Counted from the stretch's first letter, positions 25,076-33,239 are shown. The stretch: DNA of 64,000 bases from Mycobacterium sp. DL99 (GCF_004762045.1 NZ_SJOM01000007.1:3647008-3711007), one strand, 5' to 3'. Program-made: numbers and translations. Notes: generated from the letters alone by a model not told the origin.

Positions 25076-26118
25076 CAGGCACCGACCCCGAACGGCAGCG
25101 AGAACCGGACATCGCCCTCGACCATGTCGCGCATGTCAGGAATTCCGTTGCGGAACTGCAGGGTTCGCTCCAATCCCATGCCGAAGGCAAATCCGGAGTA
25201 GACGTCGGGGTCGATACCGCAGGCGCGCAACACATTCGGGTTGACCATGCCGCAGCCGCCCCATTCGACCCAGCCGGGGCCGCCCTTCTTGCCCGGGAAC
25301 CAGATGTCGACCTCGGCGGACGGCTCGGTGAACGGGAAGAAGTGCGGACGGAACCGGGTGCGTCCCTCCGGCCCGAACTGGGACCGCGCGAACGCGTCCA
25401 GCGTGCCGCGCAGATTCGCCATGGTCAGGCCCTTGTCCACCGCCAGCCCCTCCACCTGGTGGAACACCGGCGTGTGGGTTGAATCGAGTTCGTCGGTGCG
25501 GAAGGTCCGCCCGATCGAAACGACATAGACGGGCAGGTCGCGTTCCAGCAGCGCCCGGATCTGCACCGGCGAGGTGTGGGTACGCAACACCTGACGTGAG
25601 CCGTCCGGGGCGATCTGGAACGTGTCCTGCTCGCTGCGGGCCGGGTGATCGGGCGGGAAGTTCAGGGCGTCGAAGTTGAACTGCTCGGTCTCGACCTCGG
25701 GCCCCTCGGCCAGCTCCCAGCCCATCGCGACGAAGGTGTCGGCGACGTTCTCGGCCAGGATCGTGATCGGGTGCCGGGCGCCCACCGGCTGGCGCGTCGA
25801 GGGCAACGTCACATCGATGCGCTCGGCGACCAGCACCGCGGCGTCGCGCTCGGCGCGCAACGCGTCCAGCCGCTCGTCGTACGCACGCTGGGCCTCGCCG
25901 CGGGCAATGTTGACCCGTTTGCCGGCGTCGGCGCGGTCAGCCTTCGGCAGGGTCGCCAACGCCTGGCGTGCCAGGGCGATCGGGGCACGATCGCCGAGGT
26001 GCTCGGTCTTGGCGCGCGCGAGCGCGTCAAGGTCACCGGCCAGCTCAAAGGCATGCCGGGCCGCGCTGACGGCTTTGGTCAGGGCTTCTTCTGAGAGATC
26101 ACTGGGCTGCTCAGCCAC
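25075..26118 (-). CDS. pheS: phenylalanyl-tRNA synthetase alpha subunit
   Basis: 347-residue catalytic class II subunit. An N-terminal coiled coil (SEEALTKAVSAARHAFELAGDL...) precedes the catalytic core with motif 2 VFHQVEGLAVD, FPFTEPSAEVDIWF and motif 3 GFAFGMGLERTL. GTG 26118 is chosen because a TATGAT -10 box ends 6 nt upstream and the resulting length fits homologs; the open frame extends to 26403 but that region is unrelated and overlaps a pseudogene on the other strand. No T-box or leader peptide is seen. Confidence 0.94.
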   Translation of the reverse strand: MAEQPSDLSEEALTKAVSAARHAFELAGDLDALARAKTEHLGDRAPIALARQALATLPKADRADAGKRVNIARGEAQRAYDERLDALRAERDAAVLVAERIDVTLPSTRQPVGARHPITILAENVADTFVAMGWELAEGPEVETEQFNFDALNFPPDHPARSEQDTFQIAPDGSRQVLRTHTSPVQIRALLERDLPVYVVSIGRTFRTDELDSTHTPVFHQVEGLAVDKGLTMANLRGTLDAFARSQFGPEGRTRFRPHFFPFTEPSAEVDIWFPGKKGGPGWVEWGGCGMVNPNVLRACGIDPDVYSGFAFGMGLERTLQFRNGIPDMRDMVEGDVRFSLPFGVGA

Positions 26119-26124
26119 CCGGCG

Positions 26125-26130
26125 ATCATA
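26125..26130 (-). promoter_or_regulatory. -10 element of leaderless pheST transcript
   Basis: TATGAT on the minus strand ends 6 nt before the pheS GTG. A perfect 12-bp palindrome GCCTGATCAGGC (26138-26149) sits in the -35/-10 spacer region; its role is unknown. No clear -35 box. Confidence 0.6.
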
Positions 26131-26222
26131 GGCGATGGCCTGATCAGGCTTCGAATCCGTTTCCACCGGCTCAGACTGAACCTGCGACAACGAACTCAGC
26201 CGAGATCGGAGACGATTACGAC

Positions 26223-26695
26223 GTGGATCGTCAGAAGTTGGCTGATGAATGGGATGACGGGATCTCGGCCGCGGTAGCGGGATCGGACTCACCCTGACCC
26301 ACCTCACCGCCGGACCCTGGGACTGGGACAACCAACCCGGCTTCGCCGAACACGCACAACCCACCCTCACCGACACCGCGCTACGCGACCGCATCACCGC
26401 CACCTACTGGGGCTGGGACGACAACCCCGCCGGCATCAACGACCCCGCCAACACCGACCTACTCGCAGGCGCCTGCTGGTACCTCGGCGAAATACTGCGC
26501 CGCAACCGACCCTCACGCTGGGTCTACGTCGACTACCTCACCGATCCCGGCGACCCCGCCCTCGCCGCGTATCGAGTGCAAACCAACGACGACAGAAACG
26601 CCGCGAATCCATTCAGGCTGTTCCGCCTCGGCATCACCAAAGGCCAACCCAAAGCCCGCGGCTACTACGACCGCTGGGCAGCCAAATCAAATTAG
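26223..26695 (+). pseudogene. broken paralog of the gene at 26880 (internal deletion, frameshift)
   Basis: From the GTG at 26223, 60 nt match the start of the downstream copy with one mismatch; then, relative to that copy, 154 nt are missing (junction 26282/26283). Because 154 is not a multiple of three, the frame runs into TGA within five codons. The next 152 nt again match the other copy almost perfectly, and past 26434 the sequence continues with an open C-terminus (INDPANTDLLAGACWYLGEILRRNRPS ... YYDRWAAKSN, stop at 26693-26695) that the other copy lacks. Likely a decayed relative of a mycobacterial family of unknown function. Confidence 0.75.
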
Positions 26696-26879
26696 CGCGC
26701 GAGACGTCCGATGAATGCCGTTACGCTTGTGAACGGATCAATCTCGCCGCCTCAGGACTGTTTGCCGACGTAGCCTTTTCGCATATTCAGCTGCCCCGGT
26801 CAACCGCTGTACGGTGCGCAGTCTTCGCCGGCGGAAAGCTCGTGCCTCGGATACAACAATTGCTACAGAAGGTTGCCAG

Positions 26880-27542
26880 GTGGATCGTCAGAAGTTGGCT
26901 GATGAATGGGATGACGGGATCTCGCCCGCGGTAGCGGGACTGGCCGGGCTGGCCGAACCCTACGGGGTCGCCCTGGACTACTCGGCCCAATCACTGCGCG
27001 CACTCGAACACGTCATCACCACCCTGTTCCACGAACCCGACGACGTCTTCACCGACGACGACCGCCCCGTCATCCGCGCACTGATCGCCTACATCGGACT
27101 CACCCTGACCCACCTCACCGCCGGCCACTGGGACTGGGACAACCAACCCGGCTTCGCCGAACACGCACAACCCACCCTCACCGACACCGCGCTACGCGAC
27201 CGCATCACCGCCACCTACTGGGGCTGGGACGACAACCCCGCCGGCACCCCGGCCGGTATCCCCATCGCCATACCCGGCGACGGACTCGGACTCCAACCCG
27301 TCTCACCCCTGCACCTTCTCGTCGCCACCGTCATCGACCGACCCACCAACCCGAGCCGCGCTGCGGTGAGTGCGCCCAGCACCGACGCTCCCCCTGAGCA
27401 CCGCACCCCTATGCGCCCGGCACCCCGTCACCCTCATGTTCGCCGGCCGGCAGCCGCCTGGGAATTTTCACCCGGTACATCATCAGATCGTCGGGAACAC
27501 CCTCCGGCTTCGCCGAAAATATCTGCCGCCGTTCACGTTTGA
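26880..27542 (+). CDS. hypothetical protein, second copy with a different 3' end
   Basis: 220 residues from GTG 26880, the codon where similarity to the upstream pseudogene begins. The N-terminal 120 residues (MDRQKLADEWDDG, then an acidic helical stretch LTHLTAGHWDWDNQPGF, TYWGWDDNP) look like a real domain that I cannot name. After 27245 it diverges from copy 1 (TPAGIPIAIPGDGLGLQPVSP...), and its last 134 nt overlap the 3' end of the convergent cyclase gene, with proline/arginine-rich sequence typical of an antisense frame. So the 3' end is probably a truncation or fusion, and the gene may not be functional. Confidence 0.5.
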   Translation: MDRQKLADEWDDGISPAVAGLAGLAEPYGVALDYSAQSLRALEHVITTLFHEPDDVFTDDDRPVIRALIAYIGLTLTHLTAGHWDWDNQPGFAEHAQPTLTDTALRDRITATYWGWDDNPAGTPAGIPIAIPGDGLGLQPVSPLHLLVATVIDRPTNPSRAAVSAPSTDAPPEHRTPMRPAPRHPHVRRPAAAWEFSPGTSSDRREHPPASPKISAAVHV

Positions 27543-28326
27543 CGGTCACACCCAGGGTGGTGAGCTCGCCTTCCGAGATGCCCTCCAACGTGGTGTGCGA
27601 GATCATCAAGCCGCCCCTGGCAGCACGTTCCATCACCCGGGCGGTGATGTTGACGTCGACGCCGAGCCAATCCGACCCGATGCGCTGCGGCCGGCCGGTG
27701 TGGATGCCGATCCGCATGCGCGGCGCGTAGCCGTCCATGTCGATGCTCTTCACTCCGTCTAGCGCGACGAGCATCGCCCCCAGGGCGGTTTCCGGGTCGG
27801 AGAACACCGCCATCATGCCGTCGCCCATGCGTTTGACGATGTGACCGCCCGCTTCCAGCACCGGCGGCTCGATCACCTGCGCCACCCGGCGCAGCAGTCG
27901 CAACGTGGCATCATCGCCGGAGCGCAACGACCACGATGAGAACCCGACGAGATCGGTGAACACCAGTGTCACCTCGGGATTGGCCGGGGTTCCCGAGACA
28001 CGTTCGGTCAGCGCCTGCCACACCTGCAATGCGCCCAGGCTCACCTCACGCGAGGCGGCGTCACGGTCCAGCAGTCGGTGAGCCACCCGCGCCGCGGCCC
28101 GGGGACCGCCCTCGCCCGACGCCGAGAGCCGGTCACCGAAATCCGGATCTCCGGGCAACGCCCGACGCCACCGCCGGACCAGGTCGACGACGGCTGGGCT
28201 GCGGTTGGCGCTCTGCAGCCAACCCAGCGGACCCGGCAACCCGGGTGTCCGCACCGGGCGCTGTTGCGGCGCCTGCTCGACATCCCCGACTCGGCCGGAC
28301 GGGTCATCGAGAGGCTCGCCATCCAC
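27409..28326 (-). CDS. class III adenylate cyclase (Rv1647-like)
   Basis: 305 residues from GTG 28326. The N-terminal 115 residues are a mycobacterial cyclase-associated region; the catalytic domain follows with metal-binding Asp125 (FTDLVGFS) and Asp169 (KRMGDG), substrate-specifying Lys165 and Asp224, and transition-state Asn226 and Arg230 (DVNITAR), so all six residues needed for ATP cyclisation are present. Soluble, presumably a homodimer making cAMP. Rv1647 beside pheST in M. tuberculosis is the evident ortholog. The start is set by a promoter whose -10 ends 6 nt upstream. A cAMP-binding Usp homolog lies elsewhere in this window (56804-57247). Confidence 0.92.
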   Translation of the reverse strand: MDGEPLDDPSGRVGDVEQAPQQRPVRTPGLPGPLGWLQSANRSPAVVDLVRRWRRALPGDPDFGDRLSASGEGGPRAAARVAHRLLDRDAASREVSLGALQVWQALTERVSGTPANPEVTLVFTDLVGFSSWSLRSGDDATLRLLRRVAQVIEPPVLEAGGHIVKRMGDGMMAVFSDPETALGAMLVALDGVKSIDMDGYAPRMRIGIHTGRPQRIGSDWLGVDVNITARVMERAARGGLMISHTTLEGISEGELTTLGVTVKRERRQIFSAKPEGVPDDLMMYRVKIPRRLPAGEHEGDGVPGA

Positions 28327-28332
28327 AGCGCC

Positions 28333-28362
28333 AGAGTAAGTGGCGCGCGGACCGGGCGGCAA
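28333..28362 (-). promoter_or_regulatory. promoter of the adenylate cyclase gene
   Basis: On the minus strand TTGCCG (28357-28362), 18 nt, TACTCT (28333-28338), then 6 nt to GTG 28326: a leaderless promoter. Confidence 0.65.
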
Positions 28363-28480
28363 TCATGCTGCGAGCCGGTATGCCCACACTCTCCCGGTGC
28401 CGGCAAACCCGGCTGGTCACAGCGCTGTGGCGCGACGGTAGCCGCCGAATAACAGTGCGCGGCGACGCGCCGCGGCGGCG

Positions 28481-28509
28481 TAGACAACGCGCGTTGTCAC
28501 TACTATCGT
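28481..28509 (+). promoter_or_regulatory. promoter with embedded palindromic operator upstream of the DUF2236 gene
   Basis: TAGACA (28481-28486), 17 nt, TATCGT (28504-28509). A perfect 16-bp palindrome GACAACGCGCGTTGTC (28483-28498) overlaps the -35 and fills most of the spacer, the usual position for a TetR-type repressor site. No regulator gene is adjacent. Confidence 0.6.
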
Positions 28510-28554
28510 TGGCCTCAGCTGTGATTCACGTCATGACGAGTCAACGAGGACCCA

Positions 28555-29577
28555 ATGACCACACGAGCCACCACCGGCACCGAGCACAATCCACTCGGCC
28601 CGGATTCGCTGACCTGGAAGTACTTCGGCGACCTGCGCACCGGGATGCTGGGCGTCTGGATCGGCGCGATCCAGAACATGTATCCGGAACTCGGCGCCGG
28701 CGTCGAGGAGCACTCGATCCTGCTGCGCGAGCCGCTACAGCGGGTGGCCCGGTCGGTGTACCCGATCATGGGCGTGGTCTATGACGGCGACCGCGCGGCG
28801 GACACCGGCGCGCAGATCAAGGGTTTCCACACCACCATCAAAGGTGTCGACAGCCAGGGGCGGCGCTACCACGCGCTGAACCCGGAGACGTTCTACTGGG
28901 CGCACGCCACGTTCTTCATGTTGATCATCAAGACCGCGGAGTATTTCTGCGGCGGCCTGACCGAAGCCGAGAAGCAACAGCTGTTCGATGAACATGTGCA
29001 GTGGTACCGCATGTACGGCATGAGCATGCGGCCGGTCCCCAAGAGCTGGGAGGACTTTCAGGAGTACTGGGACGCCAAGTGCCGCGACGAGCTCGAGATC
29101 AACCGGGCCACCCTTGACATCTTCACCATCCGGATCCCCAAGCCCTGGTTCGTGCTTATGCCGACACCGGTCTGGGACCAACTGTTCAAACCCCTTGTCG
29201 GAGCACAGCGCTGGATCGCGGCCGGCCTGTTCGACCCGGCGGTGCGGGAAAAGGCCGGAATGCGGTGGACGCCCGGCGACGAGGTATTGCTGCGGATCTT
29301 CGGCAAGGCGGTCGAATTGGCGTTCGTCGCGGTGCCCGACGAGATCAGGCTGCACCCGCGCGCCCTGTCGGCGTACCGCCGCGCGGCCGGGAAGCTGGCC
29401 GCCGACGGTCCCCTGGTGGAAGCACCGGGCTTCATGGCCCCACCACGCGACCGCTGGGGTCTACCGATGCACTACGTGCCGCGCAGCAAGACCCTGCTGG
29501 ACCGGGCCGGAGCCCTGGTGCACACAACGTTCTCGCTGCCGGCACTGCGGCGGCCCGCCCGCCGCCCCGCGGCCTGA
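28555..29577 (+). CDS. DUF2236 (MpaB-type) oxygenase family protein (Rv1645c-like)
   Basis: 340 residues, helical, of the DUF2236 family that includes latex-clearing proteins and fungal MpaB oxygenases, which bind b-type heme. Typical family blocks are visible: a proximal region VYDGDRAADTGAQIKGFHTTIKG, the YHALNPETFYWAHATFF block with candidate heme/diiron histidines, and a C-terminal LRIFGKAVELAFVAVPDEIRLHP. ATG 28555 is preceded by GAGGA. The substrate is unknown; the neighbouring acyl-CoA dehydrogenase has its own promoter. Confidence 0.85.
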   Translation: MTTRATTGTEHNPLGPDSLTWKYFGDLRTGMLGVWIGAIQNMYPELGAGVEEHSILLREPLQRVARSVYPIMGVVYDGDRAADTGAQIKGFHTTIKGVDSQGRRYHALNPETFYWAHATFFMLIIKTAEYFCGGLTEAEKQQLFDEHVQWYRMYGMSMRPVPKSWEDFQEYWDAKCRDELEINRATLDIFTIRIPKPWFVLMPTPVWDQLFKPLVGAQRWIAAGLFDPAVREKAGMRWTPGDEVLLRIFGKAVELAFVAVPDEIRLHPRALSAYRRAAGKLAADGPLVEAPGFMAPPRDRWGLPMHYVPRSKTLLDRAGALVHTTFSLPALRRPARRPAA

Positions 29578-29591
29578 CTTTGACACCTGTC

Positions 29592-29597
29592 TAAGCT
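29592..29597 (+). promoter_or_regulatory. -10 element of a leaderless acyl-CoA dehydrogenase transcript
   Basis: TAAGCT ends 6 nt before ATG 29604, only 15 nt beyond the preceding gene's stop. No Shine-Dalgarno is present. Confidence 0.5.
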
Positions 29598-29603
29598 GTC
29601 GAG

Positions 29604-30839
29604 ATGCTTGATTGGTCTGACGTAGACATCGCCGTGCGCGACGCGGTTCGTGAGTTCGTGAACAAGGAGATCCGCCCGCACCTCGACGAGCTCGAGAGCG
29701 GAGACATGGAGCCATACCCGATCGTGCGAAAGCTGTTCGCCACGTTCGGTATTGACGCCCTCGCCAAGGAGTCGCTGGACAAGCGACTGGAGAAGCTGCG
29801 CAGCGGGGACGCCAAGCCCTCGGGTGCCCGCGGCGGAATGTTCGGCGGCAGCGGATCGCCGGGCATGGGATTCGTCCTGATCAGCGAACTGTGCCGGGTG
29901 TCGATGGGTCTGGTCACCGGACTGGGGGTCAGCCTGGGCCTGACCGTGTCGACCATCCAGAGCCGCGGCACCCTGGCCCAGCAGGAACGCTGGCTGCCCG
30001 GTCTCGTGACCTACGAGAAGATCGGTGCTTGGGCGATCACCGAACCCGATTCGGGCTCGGATGCCTTCGGCGGCATGAAGTCCTATGTCACCCGTGACGG
30101 TGACGACTACATCCTCAACGGCCAGAAAACCTTCATCACCAACGGGCCCGACGCCGACGTCGTGGTCGTCTACGCGAAGCTCGATGAACGTGACGGCGCG
30201 GACAAGCGCAACCGCAAGGTGCTGACCTTCGTCCTCGACCGCGGCATGGAGGGCTTCGAGCAGTCGAAGCCGTTCCGCAAGATGGGTATCCATTCGTCAC
30301 GCACCGGTGAGCTGTTCTTCAACAACGTCCGGCTGGGACGCGACCGGCTGCTCGGTGAGACCGAAGGATCCGACGGGCCCGACGAGGGCCGGGCCAGCGC
30401 CCGGTCCAACTTCTCGGCCGAACGCATCGGGGTGGCCGCGATGGCGCTCGGCGTGATTGAGGAATGCCTGCGGTTGAGCGTCGACTACGCCAAGACCCGC
30501 ACCCTGTGGGGCCAGGAGATCAGCCAGTTCCAGCTGATCCAGCTCAAACTGGCCAACATGGAAGTGGCCCGGATGAACGTGCGCAACATGCTGTTCCGCG
30601 TCATCGAATCCGCCGAGAAGGGGGCGACGATCTCCCTCGCCGAGGCCTCCGCGATCAAGTGGTACTGCTCGCAGGCCGCCACCGACGTCGCAATGGATGC
30701 CGTGCAGCTGTTCGGCGGCAACGGCTACATGACCGAGTACCGGGTGGAGCAGTTGGCCCGCGATGCCAAGTCGTTGATGATCTATGCCGGCAGCAACGAG
30801 GTGCAGATCACCCACGTGGCACGCGGTCTGCTGAGTTAG
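29604..30839 (+). CDS. acyl-CoA dehydrogenase (FadE family)
   Basis: 411-residue flavoenzyme that introduces the alpha-beta double bond into an acyl-CoA. FAD/substrate motifs WAITEPDSGSDAFG (about 143-156) and FITNGPDADV are clear. The usual C-terminal base motif YEGT is YAGSNEVQ here, so the catalytic Glu is not at the MCAD position; instead Glu273 in SAERIGVAA matches the site used by isovaleryl-CoA and long-chain dehydrogenases. A Gly/Ser-rich insertion (GARGGMFGGSGSPG) lies near residues 74-87. Convergent with ridA, 9 nt apart. Confidence 0.9.
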   Translation: MLDWSDVDIAVRDAVREFVNKEIRPHLDELESGDMEPYPIVRKLFATFGIDALAKESLDKRLEKLRSGDAKPSGARGGMFGGSGSPGMGFVLISELCRVSMGLVTGLGVSLGLTVSTIQSRGTLAQQERWLPGLVTYEKIGAWAITEPDSGSDAFGGMKSYVTRDGDDYILNGQKTFITNGPDADVVVVYAKLDERDGADKRNRKVLTFVLDRGMEGFEQSKPFRKMGIHSSRTGELFFNNVRLGRDRLLGETEGSDGPDEGRASARSNFSAERIGVAAMALGVIEECLRLSVDYAKTRTLWGQEISQFQLIQLKLANMEVARMNVRNMLFRVIESAEKGATISLAEASAIKWYCSQAATDVAMDAVQLFGGNGYMTEYRVEQLARDAKSLMIYAGSNEVQITHVARGLLS

Positions 30840-30848
30840 TCTGCCGAG

Positions 30849-31253
30849 TTAGCCGACGGCGGCCAGCGCGTCGATCTCCACCAGCATGACCTCGTGCGGG
30901 AGATCGACGAACACCGTTGTCCGGCACGGAAGCTGGTCGGACTTGACGTTCTCGGCCATGAACTCGCCGTATACCTCGTTCATGGCCGCGAAATCGTCGC
31001 GCGTCGTGAGGTAGACCCGGAACATCAGGACATCGTCGACACCGGCGCCGCCGGCCGCCAGGATCGCCTTGACGTTCTCCAGCGTGCGACGGGTCTGCAC
31101 CCGCACATCACCCTCGCCGATGTAGGTGTTGGTCGCGGGGTCCATCGGACCCTGACCGGACACTTGCAGGAACCCGCCCTTACGGATGCCCTGGCTGAAG
31201 GTGTGTGCGGGCGCCGGCGCGTCATCGGTGCGGATGACCTGGGAATCGGGCAC
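30849..31253 (-). CDS. RidA family deaminase
   Basis: 134-residue RidA/YjgF/UK114 protein, a trimer that hydrolyses reactive enamine/imine intermediates from PLP enzymes. The carboxylate-binding Arg111 (PCRTTVFVD) and Glu121 needed for the archetypal RidA activity are present. GTG 31253 is preceded by AGAGGAGA with a good gap. It is the third gene of the kinase-IclR-RidA unit facing a PLP deaminase-like gene, where a RidA would clear the imine product. Confidence 0.92.
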   Translation of the reverse strand: MPDSQVIRTDDAPAPAHTFSQGIRKGGFLQVSGQGPMDPATNTYIGEGDVRVQTRRTLENVKAILAAGGAGVDDVLMFRVYLTTRDDFAAMNEVYGEFMAENVKSDQLPCRTTVFVDLPHEVMLVEIDALAAVG

Positions 31254-31301
31254 GGTGGAATCTCCTCTGCTTGCGGTGTTTTCGATGATTTCCCGGTCGA
31301 G

Positions 31302-32048
31302 CTACGACGGCCGATAGCCGCATTCGGCCGAGATGCGTTCGCACATCGCCTGCAACGGTGGCAGAAGTTCGAGGACCTGTTCGAAAGGCAACACGACGTC
31401 GGGAACCGATACGGAAACCGCCGCGACGACGCGGCCGTTCGCACCGCGAATCGGAGCGCCCACGCAGTTGATCGACGGCTCGTTCTCTTCGCGGTCCTGG
31501 GCCCAGCCCTGAACCCGCACGGCCTCGATTTCGCGCAGGTACTCCTCCGGCGTCGTGATGGTGTTGGCGGCGCGGCGGGTGAAGTCCATCGCGGCGACGA
31601 TCGGCCGCAGCTCGGCATCTGGCAGGTCGGCGAGGATCACCTTGGCGACGGCGGTGGAATTCAGGTTGGCGGTCAGGCCGATTCGCGAGTACATCCGGAT
31701 CTGATCGTGTGATTCGAGCTTGTCGATGTACACGATGGCGCCGCCTTCCATCGCGGCGAGGTGGGTGGTGCGGCCGTATTCGCGGTTGAACTCGACGAGA
31801 TGTCGCGAGGCGATCTGGCGGATCTCCCGCTGATTGGTGCCGTGGGCGGCGAGTTCGAAGATCCGGGAGCCGAGGTGATAGCGATTGTTGTTGTCGCGGA
31901 ACGTGAACCGCTCGTCGGTCAGTGTGCGCAGCAGCCTCATCACGGTGGTCTTGTGCACATCCGTTGCGGCCGCGAGCTCGTCCAGGCCGGCCGGACCGTT
32001 TCCCAGCTGAATCAAGAGTTGTAGTGCCCGCGCGACACTTTGACTCAC
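31302..32048 (-). CDS. IclR family transcriptional regulator
   Basis: 248 residues. An N-terminal winged helix (SVARALQLLIQLGNGPAGLDELAAATDVHKTTVMRLLRTL) and a C-terminal effector domain with the IclR signature region (INCVGAPIRGANGRVVAAVSVSVP) are clear. The GTG at 32048 overlaps the kinase stop as GTGA and has GGGAG upstream, so I prefer it to the ATG at 32063. Probably controls the divergent catabolic genes through the palindromes at 33147-33216. Confidence 0.9.
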   Translation of the reverse strand: MSQSVARALQLLIQLGNGPAGLDELAAATDVHKTTVMRLLRTLTDERFTFRDNNNRYHLGSRIFELAAHGTNQREIRQIASRHLVEFNREYGRTTHLAAMEGGAIVYIDKLESHDQIRMYSRIGLTANLNSTAVAKVILADLPDAELRPIVAAMDFTRRAANTITTPEEYLREIEAVRVQGWAQDREENEPSINCVGAPIRGANGRVVAAVSVSVPDVVLPFEQVLELLPPLQAMCERISAECGYRPS

Positions 32049-33079
32049 CGCTTGCTCCCGCACACCGTGAACCCGACCTCACTCACCTTCGTCGCCGCCC
32101 ACTCTCCGTCTGTGCAGGCGAGCAGGTGCTCGATCGCCGCATCAGGCGGTGGCGGGGCCGAATCCGCCACGACAGTCAGGGTGACGGCGGCTCCGATGTG
32201 GCCGCGCCGCAGGCACGATTCCGGATCCTCGCCGCGCACAACACCGCTGAGGAATCCGGCGGCGAAGGCGTCGCCGGCGCCCACCGGCTCGACGACGTCG
32301 ACGCGCAACGCCTGGGCGACGAAAACATCGCCAGTCCGGTCGACCGCGAAGGCCTGGTCTGCACCGTCCTTGATGACCAGTATCTCCGGACCCGGCAGGA
32401 TGCGACGCAGCGCCACCGGGTCGTCGGTTCCCGCGACGCGAAGCGCCTCGTCGGCGCCCAGGAGCACCACGTCGGCCAGGTTGGCCAGGGCCACCACCTC
32501 GGCCGGATCGCCGTCGGACCACAGCTGTTCGCGCCAGTTCACATCGAAGCTCAACAGCGCGTTGATGCCGGGCCGGTCGGTGAGCAACCGGCGCATCATG
32601 GCCCGGCAGGTATCGGACAGAGCGGGTGTGATGCCGCTGCAGTGCACGACCGACGCGCTCGCGAGTACGGACACAACGGCGGCCGAGTCCAGAAATCCGG
32701 GCGCCATCGCGGAGGCCGCCGAGCCGGCCCCGCTGCACTTGCTGACGCTGCACACCTCCCCCGCCTCGTCGAGCGCGGTGAGATTGGCGTAATACCCGGT
32801 GGGCCGGGTCGGGTCGATCTCGACCGCGGAGATGTCGACGCCGCGCGCGGTCAGCTCCGACCTGATCAGGTCCCCGTAGCCGTCGTCGCCGAGGCGACCG
32901 ACGAAGGAGGCGGGGATGCCCCAGGCGACGAGTCCCGCCGCGACGTTGGCTTCCGCACCGGCCAGGTGCAATCCGGCCTGAACACCGGCCAGGTGCAATC
33001 CGGCTTCCGCACCGGCCAGGACCAGCGGTTCACCGAGGCAGGCGACTCTGCCAACGGGGTCTGTGGGCAATTCGGGCAC
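32045..33079 (-). CDS. PfkB-family sugar/ketodeoxygluconate-type kinase with internal repeats
   Basis: 344-residue ribokinase-fold kinase. GAEANVAAGL and the catalytic C-terminal signature VEPVGAGDAFAAGFLSG (Asp base in GAGD) are present, as are FDVNWREQLW and ILVIKDGADQAF. Best resemblance is to 2-keto-3-deoxygluconate kinases. GTG 33079 has AAGGA upstream. Odd: the substrate-loop region near residues 20-40 consists of a 9-residue repeat (LAGAEAGLH/LAGVQAGLH/LAGAEANVA) encoded by a 27-bp tandem repeat. First gene of the kinase-IclR-RidA unit. Confidence 0.85.
   Translation of the reverse strand: MPELPTDPVGRVACLGEPLVLAGAEAGLHLAGVQAGLHLAGAEANVAAGLVAWGIPASFVGRLGDDGYGDLIRSELTARGVDISAVEIDPTRPTGYYANLTALDEAGEVCSVSKCSGAGSAASAMAPGFLDSAAVVSVLASASVVHCSGITPALSDTCRAMMRRLLTDRPGINALLSFDVNWREQLWSDGDPAEVVALANLADVVLLGADEALRVAGTDDPVALRRILPGPEILVIKDGADQAFAVDRTGDVFVAQALRVDVVEPVGAGDAFAAGFLSGVVRGEDPESCLRRGHIGAAVTLTVVADSAPPPPDAAIEHLLACTDGEWAATKVSEVGFTVCGSKR
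32951..33020. repeat. 27-bp tandem repeat, 2.6 copies, inside the kinase gene
   Basis: Units 32951-32977 and 32978-33004 share 22-23 identical bases (core CACCGGCCAGGTGCAATCC), and a third partial unit ends at 33020. The period keeps the frame open. Confidence 0.9.
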
Positions 33080-33123
33080 TGCTGTCCTTCGGAGTCGAGA
33101 CGATTGACGCGGTGTCACATGCC

Positions 33124-33166
33124 ATGTTAGATAGGTCACACTGAAAAATGCAACATAGATTGCATT
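33124..33166 (-). promoter_or_regulatory. kinase-operon promoter overlapped by a palindrome
   Basis: On the minus strand TTGCAT (33148-33153), 18 nt, TAACAT (33124-33129). The -35 box is one half of a palindrome AATGCAA-CATAGA-TTGCATT (33147-33166), a likely IclR operator. Confidence 0.6.
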
Positions 33167-33191
33167 GTTCGCAACGCAGCAGCTCACACCG

Positions 33192-33216
33192 TTCTGGTGC
33201 GTGCAACGCACCAGAA
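33192..33216 (+). promoter_or_regulatory. perfect 25-bp palindrome upstream of the deaminase-like gene
   Basis: Arms TTCTGGTGCGT (33192-33202) and ACGCACCAGAA (33206-33216) around GCA, ending 7 nt before the Shine-Dalgarno (33224-33229) of the gene at 33240. Either a second operator or an RNA hairpin that could mask the ribosome site. Confidence 0.65.
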
Positions 33217-33239
33217 TCACCATGGAGGACACGATCAGC

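Noticed and set aside
26119..26222. T-box or attenuator upstream of pheS
   Set aside because: No T-box sequence or leader peptide; the -10 box 6 nt before the GTG leaves no leader.
26223..27245. Insertion sequence at the duplicated gene
   Set aside because: No transposase, terminal inverted repeats or target duplication were seen at either copy.
32951..33020. Tandem repeat considered as a CRISPR or mobile repeat
   Set aside because: Repeats are directly adjacent without spacers and lie in frame inside the kinase gene.
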